This document shows positions 21,395 through 33,452 of a stretch of DNA of 64,000 nucleotides, piece after piece. The DNA is from Helianthus annuus (Eukaryota > Streptophyta > Magnoliopsida > Asterales > Asteraceae): assembly GCF_002127325.2 (NCBI RefSeq), contig NC_035433.2, forward strand, positions 79,550,079 through 79,614,078, read 5' to 3'. How positions within the stretch are numbered: position 1 is the first letter of the stretch; the number at the start of each line of letters is the position of its first letter. Under the pieces are notes generated by a model, which saw only the letters and a program-made list of their open reading frames with translations, had not been told where the DNA came from and ran no database searches. Made by a program: the position numbers and the translations under genes.

Positions 21395-24300
21395 GTTGGA
21401 GATGGGGACCCAAGCCATTGTGGTCTTGGGTCTTCCATTTTCATCAATGACAATAACTTCTTGTCTTTGATGGTTGGTGAATTGTGATGGTCCCCCTGAT
21501 TCAGTAACCGATTTAGGTTTCCATGTCTGTTTTGTTTTACCAGTATCTTTCTTTAAAATTTTAACTTCTTGATTGTTTGAAATTGTAGAAGTTTCTGGTT
21601 TTACAGCAACAGATTGTTTTTGAACCACATCAGTTTTAATTGCTTTTTCAATTTTCTTGACCTGTTGCCTTTTCTGTTTCTTTTCCCTTTCTTTTACAAG
21701 TCGGGGATCTTGTTTTGTGGAAACAGTTGGCTTATGGTCAGTTTTGCCACGGGGATCATCAACCTTTCCTTTTTGTTTATGAAGATATGGACAATTACGA
21801 ATAATATGTCCAATGGTTCCACATTCAAAACATGATCTTCGTTCTACAAACCCCGAAGAATCATGTGATCGTCTAGCCGATGATGTTGAACTTTGTGAGC
21901 CCGAGGTACTAGGTTTTGAGCTACTTGGTTCATTTCTTTTCTTGACAATAGCTTTCTTGACAAAATCTAAGTTAGATTGATTTTCAAACTTTTCAATTTT
22001 GTCTGTTCCCGTCGATTTCACAAAGTTAACATTTTTCTTCTTCTTTTGATTCGGCTTCTTGTCAACTTGAGCCGGTGTTTTACCTTTGGGTTTGGTGTGA
22101 TTTTGCTGCTTTGGCACTGTTGGTAATTTCTTGTTACCAAATTGTTTTCGAATTTCAGCCTTTGGAATAGGAGGACACTGTGTAACTGTAACTTTAGGTC
22201 CTGCCTTTCCCAAGAACTTACTAGTCGAATTCTCAAAGACTTTGCAGATTAAGGATTGATTAACATTCTTAATGGGAAAATCTTTGTCTGAGTAAATTTT
22301 ATCATCACCAACTAGAGTGTACAGCAAATTCACACTCTCCGGCTCTTCTGCAGATGAGGACTCAGTTGCAATAGTCTTAGCGGGTTGTACAGGGGGATCA
22401 CATAGAATGTGATTCTCAAGAGGTATGTCCTCATTTTTGACTACCGCATCAGACTTTGCTGGGACAGTATCATCAGATTCATCATCAGACGAATCAGCAT
22501 CCTCAATCACAACTGGAGGATCTTGATTCTGTTCAGCACTCACAAATGTATCTGCTGACACATCTGAATCTGAGGATACTTCCTTTTGGTATCCGAGTCC
22601 TGCAGCAAACTCCTTAACATCTAGAGGCACAGAAGGTTCAAAGAATACCCTGTCCTCTTCATCAGGCATGGCGTCATAATTATGTCTCACTGGTGGTGGA
22701 CACTTCTTGTAGCCTATGCATGTGACATCTCTCTTTTCCTTCTGAACATCAATGATGTGATCTAACACATAGCTAGAGCTCAAATAACTGTCTAGCTTGA
22801 GTTGGATCGCATCACTTTCGGTTTTCACACAAGCCATCTCTTTTTGCATTGTCTCAAGGCGAGATATATACAAATTAATATCAGTTTGTTTTCTTGAAAC
22901 CATTTTAGTCAGTTCAGTTTTATCCTTCTTTAATGTTTCAATTACTGACTTAAATTCTTTTTCATGGTTTTCATAAAACATGTTGGCTTCTGTGCATTTA
23001 GAGAGGTCCACAGTCAATTTCTGATTGTGGAGAAAGGTCACATCATATTTTTCTTGCAAAGCGTCATGCTTACTTTGCAAGTCACTCAAATTCTCATTCA
23101 CAGTAGTATGTTTGTCTTGCAAGTCAAACAAACTAGCTTGTAAAGCATCATGTTTGCCTTGCAACTCAGACATACTTTTCTCCAGATCAGTACATCTAGC
23201 ATGCAACCTAGTACATTCATCACAATTAACAGCAATGGGTTCATCGACACATACCTAACTTGATGAACCGTCGACATTAGCCATAAAGGCTGAATGGAGA
23301 GAAGACGAAGTATAAGCAGCTTGATCCACCAGAATAGATCTTCTATGAGTTTCTGCTGCAGCTTCCTCCAAAAGCTCATCAAAGTCAGCATCATCCGAAA
23401 CATTAGATGTCTCACCCACATGATCATCACCAGAATTTGATGATTCTTCATCAACACTTCTACTGTACCCAGAAGAGTCTTCATCTTCAGACGATTCACC
23501 ACCACTGGCAGAAGATTCTCCACCACTGGTGTGAACTAGCTCCTTCACAATCTGAGCAAAACATGCTGTTCCATCGGGAGCATCACCACCCAACTGGATT
23601 GACCAGTCACAACCTTCATCCACCTGAACCGCAAGTGCCCGGTTGGTTTGGTTGTTGACGGGTACCATGGTACGATCATTGTTCCTGTTCTGCCGGTTGC
23701 CTTGGTTTCTGAAGGGGTTTTGATTCCCGTGCTGGGCTGGCTTTGTGCATTCCCGTTTAAAGTGACCCCGTTCACCACAGTTGAAGCACTTTACAGCTTG
23801 CTTATCGAACCCATACTTGGTGTCTCGCTTACTTTCCAAGCTGGTTCTTCCAGTACTCTCCATCCAATCCTTTGCTCTTCTCACAGCACTCGCAAAGGCC
23901 CACTTGATGTCCATCAAGTCCATCTCCTCTTTATCAATCTGCCTGTAATCTTCTTGTGTCAGATTAATGTTGCCAATCTGACCTTCTATCAACCCACAGT
24001 ACGCGCTCACTACAGTGTTAAGCAGCTCCATGTGTTCCTTAGCTACTTCTACACTGATTTTAGAGAAGCTTGACGTGTCGAGCTGTACTGTACTTGACTT
24101 TGATTGTTGACCAGCAGATGATGTTCCTCCATAACATGCACGTTATTGTTGTTGAGCAGGAGGAGGTGGAGGTGGTTGGATTGGATTTCCATACATGTCT
24201 GTGGTGGGAGGTGGCTTAACAGGAACTTGGATTGGGTTGCCAAAACAATCTGTGCTTGTGACAAACGCTGTTTGAAGTGGAGCATGTGAACCGGTTCTTG

Positions 24301-25219
24301 CAGCCGAAGAATTGGAAGTTCCACAGTACATTTCTGGATTCTGTGGCAATGGAACTCTCTTCGCCTTCAATGTTTCCTCCTGATCCTTGTTTTCCAAAAG
24401 TTGAACGAATTCGTTGATATTAGTGGTTCTCAACACTCCGTTGTACTTCAGGATTTCCAAGAAACTACTCCATTGAGGAGGCAAAGCATCAGCAAACTTC
24501 TTCACAACTTCAGCTTGAGTTGTCACTACACTATAATTATCCAATTCTGTAAGCAGATGATAAAATCGGCTTGTCATATCTCCCAAGGACTCCTTATCCA
24601 TACAAGTGAAACCTTCAAATTCTTTCTTGAGAAGATCATGACGCATTTGACGTGTTGCTGCATTTCCCACTCCTCTGTTTTTCAATCCGTCCCACAACTT
24701 CTTTGTTGTCTTGAAGCTGACGAACTGATGGTAGATATCCTTGCTCAACGCCTGAGTAAGAATGGCATATGCCTTCTTTTCCAGATCATACGTTTTCTTT
24801 TTATCTTCTGGAAGATCAGCAAACGTAGCAGAATCTGAAGCAGCAACCTCTATGGCTTGATCGAAATCTGTGGTGAAACGTATCCACAGTTCGGTATTTT
24901 GACCAAGAACATACGTTTTAAACCTCTCAACCCATCCTGGATATTCATTCAAATGCATCAACTTTGGAGGTCGATTCAAACTTCCTGTTTCACTTTCGCT
25001 TAGTAGAATACTTTGAATGCTTGGAGTTTGATTCGATACCAAAGCCCATTGATTTCCCTGAGAAGGTGTCGATACCGGCGACTCGGCCCATAAAGGAGAT
25101 GACCTTGTATTCGTGTATTTTCCATCGTCTGGAGCCGATGTACCCCACCATGAGGGAGTGACATTTGATCTTGTATATTCACCATTATCTGGAGCAGGAT
25201 TCCACCAACTCGGATTCAT
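21392..25219 (-). pseudogene. gag: Gag of B2, two nonsense codons
   Basis: ATG at 25217-25219. UBN2-like domain, then a proline-rich stretch, where a TAA near 24143 (CAR codon in B1) stops the frame. It reopens with the CCHC knuckle (CFNCGERGHFKREC near 23780) and acidic region, and stops again at TAG 23255-23257 (CAG in B1). The last part (23206 down to 21392) is open: coiled coil with repeated LQxKHDALQ, a second knuckle (CFECGTIGHIIRNCP near 21810), a lysine-rich tail and the conserved end MAWVPISN before TAA. The large size, about 1,275 codons with two knuckles, exceeds the usual 250-450 residues of short copia Gags. The second nonsense codon falls exactly at the donor-like AG|GT. Confidence 0.85.
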
Positions 25220-25249
25220 GATAGATAAGCAAAATAAATGCTAAGTGAG

Positions 25250-25790
25250 TAAACCGAAAGATATCACGGCCGAAAGATCCTGTTCCGAAAGATCTGAAAT
25301 CACAGAAACTTGTTAACAATAAACTGTCCACAATCGAAAGATCAATCACTTGTTCGAAGGATCAACAGTACTCGAAAGATTACTGTTGAATCTCGAACAA
25401 TGATGTCGAAAGATTCAAGAACTCGAAGGATTCTCCTTTGAAAGATCCTTATCTTTCGAGTTAAATATCCTTATCTTTCGTATAGCTGACTTTCGAAAGA
25501 TCACACTTGTTCGAATGATCAACAGTGTTCGAAGGATCACTGTTGACTTTCGAGCACTGGCTTCGAAAGATTCAAAATCTCGAAAGATTCACACTTGAAA
25601 GATCCTTATCTTTCGAGATAAATCCCTATCTTTCGGACACTTATCTTTCGAAAAGATTCCTTTATCGAAAGATATGTTTCAGACTTCGAAGGATGGGTCG
25701 AAGGATGATGATCTTTCGAGCCTTCCTTGATCGAAAGATGGTCTTTCGAAGTCGAAAGATATCTTTCGAGAGATTCTGACACAACTGACG
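25250..25790. repeat. Leader repeat array of family B (B2)
   Basis: Dozens of TCGAAAGAT/TCGAAGGAT words in both orientations, aligned with those of B1 but with small indels. It lies between the Gag ATG and the distal leader. Confidence 0.85.
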
Positions 25791-26135
25791 TTGATGTGAT
25801 AGGTTGGTGAAAAAGGTGATGGGTTGGTGAAGTACTTTCGGCAGAAAGGTATGTTCTGCACACAGATCTTCACCAACTTTTTGACTTTCAAAAAGTTTAC
25901 CCAAATAAGCAAACCTTATCCTCAACCAGTCACCGGAGATATGATCGGAAAAGTGGCCGGAAAATACAAAGTTTCACAAAACAAATTTTATGTTTACCCA
26001 AACCGACCCTGAACACTCCCGAAAGGTTTAGAAGTCGTTTTTATGCAGAAAACTACCAAAAACGGGTGCTAAACCAAGTGTCCAAACACACCAAAGAACT
26101 TGAAAAACCCGGTTTTAAACAAGGTAAAGAGCCAA

Positions 26136-26147
26136 GCTCTGATACCA
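26136..26147 (-). other. Primer-binding site (B2), initiator tRNA-Met type
   Basis: TGGTATCAGAGC on the minus strand, two bases inside the 5' LTR. It is complementary to the 3' end of plant initiator tRNA-Met. Confidence 0.9.
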
Positions 26148-26149
26148 CT

Positions 26150-26787
26150 TGTAGGTCCCTATCCGGTGGATGACGAACCTCAAACCTTGTTATACTAACT
26201 CACTAGCGAGTGCGGAATCCAAGCTAGCAAGCAAACCGGGATTAAACAAGTATGAACACAAGCACACACGGGTTCACCGATTAACACAACTTGTATTAAT
26301 GCAAATGAAGGTTTCGGTTACAAGCACAATGTTTACAAACCTAACTTGTAAACTCTCAAAGTGTGTGTGTGTGTTTTCTGGACAGAATGCTCTCAACAAT
26401 ATCTCTCGGATGTGTGTGTTCTGTCTGTGTGCATCTCTGTCTAAAACTCAACACTGCATGGGTATATATATACCCAGCCTAGCATGTCTGATCGAAGGAT
26501 CTGATAGATTGTCCGAAGGATCATCTATCGAAGACCAAGTATTCGAAAGATCATCAAGGACCTCGAAAGATTACCTTTCGAGGTCTATGATTCGAACCAT
26601 ATCTTTCGATGAGGTCGAAGGATCCACATTATCCTTCGACCTCTTATCCTTCGACACAGTACATCTTTCAACTGTTGACTAAGTCAGACCAGGAGGACGG
26701 TTGACTTTGTCAACTTACAGGACTGACAAGGACATCGTTTACATACAGACCGAATACAGACAAAGTACAGACACAAGTGCACCAACA
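26150..26787 (-). repeat. 5' LTR of element B2
   Basis: 638 bp, TG...CA on the minus strand, nearly identical to 15386-16021. Its right side is not host DNA but B internal sequence starting with the polypurine tract, so it is also the 3' LTR of a second, truncated B unit. Confidence 0.92.
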
Positions 26788-28330
26788 AACTCCCCCTTGG
26801 CTGTAGCTTTGTCTTTATCTTCTATGGTTGTAGACTCGTCTTGAACTTCGACGGTCTTTGGTCTTCGAGTTCTCAAAACTCTGATGTCCTTTCAAGTCTT
26901 CAATGTCGGAGGATCTTCAAAGTCTTCACATCTTGAAAGCAGAGAGTGTATCAACAAACTACCCGTATCATGTAGGAAGTGTGTTGACAAACTCCCCCTT
27001 AATATAAGCTCCCCCTTGAGTTATGCTCGTGAATGACTTGATCTTTACGAAGTGAGATCCTTGTGGTGTTGATGATGGCCAGCGGCAACTCGATCATCTT
27101 CATCAGTTGAGTGCCTTCACGTCATGTCTTGATTCCAGAGCTTGTCATCGACCATGTTCTCCTAGCCTTTAGAATCTGCACATGCAAGAAATCTAAACGC
27201 GTAATGAGAACAACTGCTTGGAATATAGTTAGCATAAACAAATGACACACGGATGACCATGTCACAATCAAACACCGTCCGACAGTCTGAAAGTTTTTCA
27301 AATTTATCAATTTCAGATTTTAACTTTCAAAACATGCAAATTTTGACCGTTTATGAAGATTTAGTCAGTTCGGTTTTCAGTCAGGTTTCAGGTAACGAAG
27401 ACTTGAGCTCCAACATCGTACGATCGAAAGTAAAGTAGAAAGAAAATCTTTTTGGCTTTTATAAAGTTTATATTAAAACAAGCCTAAAATCTTTTTGGTA
27501 TTTTTGAAATTAAAAGACAACAATTTAAAATCCTTTGAGTGTTATCAAACGACATCACCGCTAATGTCGTGTTGATATGCACCAAACGACGAAACTGTTT
27601 AAAAGAAATAATAACAGTTAATAACAGTTAAGCAGTACATAAATATTTACAGACATTCTTTTTGCGAGTTTCGAGGGTAAGAGAATCATATCAGTGTACG
27701 GTCATGCCAAAACACTCTTGTTGTTCAGTTAGTTAACATTAAGATAAGCATCCTATAACAATTATCGGTATTGTTGTCCACTTAAGCTCAACTTATCAGA
27801 TGTAATCATGGCGAGGGGATACGTTAAGGTATGATTTATACTTACCGACCGGTGTTCATCCACATCACGACACATTCCCGTATCAAGGTATGCACGAGAG
27901 TTCATCTTACCGGTGAGTATACCGATTATCATCTGTTTGACCGTATAAATTGTGAGATACTCACTTATTTTGATTTGAAAACAAGTCCTATGTGATATAA
28001 TCACTTATTGATGAGGAACTTGATTTTCGTATGCATGAGGGCACAGGTGCAAGTCCGTGAACAGGTCAGTACTTCCGTACAGCAGAGAGACGAACTTGAC
28101 ACCCGGATAAATGTGATATTTTATCACTTATTTGATATGGACATGTGATTGTTTATCACTTATTGAGGTCGAATGTAGTATGTATTATGTACACGTATGT
28201 ATAGAATCATGGAAGATCTAGACTTGCGTCCCCGTTATTTTTCGGAAAAAGATACAACCATGATACCCAGATGATAAGCAGCATAAAGACCGAATATCTC
28301 AGAACCTCGGCAATCTATCAAACGAAATTT
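26788..28330 (-). mobile_element. Truncated second B internal region (3' non-coding part only)
   Basis: Nearly the same as 16022-17570: polypurine tracts, hairpin array (about 27950-28160) and conserved blocks. It breaks off at 28329-28331 into block D. The shared TTC at the join is a 3-bp microhomology. With the LTR at 26150 it makes an LTR-internal-LTR-partial-internal array. Small differences from the left copy include an 8-bp length change near 27810 and an intact fourth hairpin. Confidence 0.88.
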
Positions 28331-29310
28331 CTTCATAGATTTTGTGGTGCATTTTAATAGGAGAGTATTATGTTCATGATGTGCTTTGACGTTGTGAACA
28401 TATAATCATGGATGTTCTCGCAAAAATATGACAACAAACGAGTACATTTTAACAACTTCTTTCCTTTAAAAAATATGTTCTTAATTTACTATAAAAACGT
28501 GTACAAAAAGATAAAATGTCCTAACTTGAAGATATGATTTATGATCACATATCTTTGACAGTTTTCGAAACGTAGTCTAGTAACAACCCTAAAATAAGCA
28601 CTCCAGTGATTACTTAGATTCTTTTTAGATTTTAAGATTTATTTTAGATCCTATCGGGATTCATGCTTTGTCTTGAGAGTGACGGTGGGTAAAGATTACA
28701 AAGCCAAGTTTTGGCGCTTTTGGCCATTGTTTAGTTTTCAAGGTTCATATTTACAAGAATGAGATACAATCTGTTGTGTTATACCTGGCGGTAGAAATTC
28801 ACATATGCAAAATCAGATGTTTTAAAAAACTAAAAATTAATAATATAACATGTGCTAGGTGGAGGAGACCGAAGCACTTCACTATATAGACAACCATGAA
28901 ATTAAGAAGCACACAAGCAATTTCTTAGATTCTTAATAGATTTAATGATTGTTTTAGATCCGACTAAGATTCATGCTTTCATTTTTAGAGTGATAACGTG
29001 TAAAGATTGCATAGCCACGTTTGGAACTTTTTTTGCTTTTGTCTTGATTTGAAGGTACATTTTGCATGAAGGTAATATATATGTTTGTGATATGTTTCAA
29101 CATTGTGATGGTAGAAAAACATATGCACACTCAAGATGTTTTCAAGAAATATCTAGTAACACTTAATTCAAAGTCCTTGTGAAAAATGAGTGCCATCTCT
29201 TTATGTTGTACACATGAAGTTTTTAACGGATTATGAATTCACAATAATCAACACAAATTGTATTGCACTTGCTGGCTATTTGCTTCTTATCTTCAATCTG
29301 CTAACTAGCC
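28329..29310. repeat. Repeat block D, copy 2 (right part)
   Basis: Matches 14404-15385 of copy 1 with few changes, then continues into 29311 without the B2 insertion. This empty site shows the pre-insertion sequence as TAGCC followed by TCCTTG. Confidence 0.88.
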
Positions 29311-31908
<2,598 letters not shown>

Positions 31909-32561
31909 TGTTGGTGCACCTGTGTCTGTACTTTGTCTGTATTCGGTCACGATGTAAACGATGTCCTTGTAAGTCATGTAAGTTGACCAAGTCAACCGTC
32001 CTCCTGGTTTGACTCAGTCAACAGTAAGTAAACTTGATGAAAGTTGTCTGGCTCGAAGGATGAGTGATCGAAGGATAATGTAGATCCTTCGATCACCTCG
32101 AAAGATATGCTTCGATTGATAGACCTCGAAAGACTATCCTTCGAGGTCCTTGCTGATCCTTCGAAAGCATTGTATCCGAAAGATGATCCTTCGGACCATC
32201 TATCGGATCCTTCGAGCAGACCTGCTGTGTATGGGTATATATACCCATGCAGTGTGTTGTGTTAGTTAGTTCTGAGAGTTCACATAGGTGCACACACCGA
32301 AAGTTAGAGAGACTTCTTGAGAGCTTTCTGTCCGGAACTCACACACACACTTTGAGAGTTTACAAGTTAGGTTTGTAAACATTGTGCTTGTAACCGAAAC
32401 CTTCATACGTATTAATACAGTGGTGTTAATCGGTGAATTCTTGTGTGTTTGTTTCTCTACTTGCTTCATACCGGTTTGCCTACTAGCTTGGATTCCGCAC
32501 TTGCTAGTGGGTTAGTATAACAAGGTTTAGGTTCGTTATCCTCCGCGAAAAGGGACCTACA
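31909..32561 (+). repeat. 5' LTR of element C
   Basis: 653 bp, TGTTGG...CCTACA. Nearly identical to 39122-39774 (one difference noticed near the start). It contains ATCCTTCGA/TCGAAGGAT words like the B LTRs. Confidence 0.95.
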
Positions 32562-32563
32562 AG

Positions 32564-32575
32564 TGGTATCAGAGC
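32564..32575 (+). other. Primer-binding site (C), initiator tRNA-Met type
   Basis: TGGTATCAGAGC two bases after the LTR. It recurs at 39777-39788 after the 3' LTR as part of the second leader. Confidence 0.9.
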
Positions 32576-32929
32576 TTGGCTCTTTACCTTGTTTAAAACC
32601 GGGTTGTTCAAGTTCTTTGGTGTGTTTGGACACTTGGTTTAGCACCCGTTTTTGGTAGTTTTCTGCATAAAAACGCGTTCTAAACCTTCGGGAGTGTTCA
32701 AGGTTGGGTTGGGTAACTTGAAAACTTGTTTTTAAGAGACTTTGATTTTTCCGGCCATTTTCCGATCATATTTCCGGCGACTGGTTGCGGATAAGGTGTT
32801 GTCCATTTTGGGAAAACTTTTCAAAGTTTGGTGAAAAGTTGGGTCTGCACATACCTTCTGCCGAAAGTTGTGCACCAACCCATCACCTTTCTCACCTACC
32901 CGTCAACTTTGTGTCAGTGTGTCAGAAAG

Positions 32930-33400
32930 TTCCGAAAGATATCCTTCGACTTCGAAAGATCATCTTTCGATCAGCGACAGCTCGAAAGATTAGCATCCTT
33001 CGAGTAGTCTTTCGAAGTCTAAGAATTATCCTTCGAGTCAAGGAATCTTTTCGAAAGATCATCCTTCGAGTCACTGTTTATTTCGAAAGATAAGGATCCT
33101 TCGTGTTAGGTGAATCTTTCAAGGTTATCTTTCGAGGTTAGTGTTCGAGCCATCAACAGTGATCCTTCGAACACTGTTGATCTTTCGAACAAGTGTCATC
33201 TTTCGAGATCTGTGTACGAAAGATAAGGATCTTTCATTGTTGAATCTTTCGATAAGGGGAATCTTTCGAAATCATCTTTCGAAAGATAAGGATCCTTCGA
33301 AGTAATTGTTTGAAACTCAACAGTGATCTTACGAACACTGTTGATCCTTCAAACAGGTCGTGATCTTTCGAACAGGTTGCATCCTTCGGTTCTTATCTGT
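32930..33400. repeat. Leader repeat array of element C, TCGAAAGAT motif
   Basis: Dense TCGAAAGAT, ATCTTTCGA and ATCCTTCGA words in both orientations, homologous in position and motif to the B leaders though not base-for-base identical. It is repeated at 40140-40610 in the second leader copy. Confidence 0.85.
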
Positions 33401-33452
33401 TTTGCACTTAACAGTTGTGTTTGTGTAGATTTTCTATTTGCATTTTACAAAA

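Larger units (their letters stand above)
15386..26787 (-). mobile_element. Copia retrotransposon B2, LTR to LTR
   Basis: 11.4 kb on the minus strand: 5' LTR 26150-26787, primer site 26136-26147, repeat leader, gag 21392-25219, pol 17927-21376, 3' non-coding region 16022-17926, 3' LTR 15386-16021. It sits in block D after TAGCC. The 5' LTR is not followed by a target duplication but by another piece of B internal DNA (26788-28330). The two LTRs look nearly identical (a GT-repeat length change and one substitution noticed), so the copy is young, yet gag and pol carry several lesions. Confidence 0.92.

Noticed and set aside
33438..33452. Upstream start of C Gag
   Set aside because: The extra codons begin at TTG; the first ATG in the frame is 33453.
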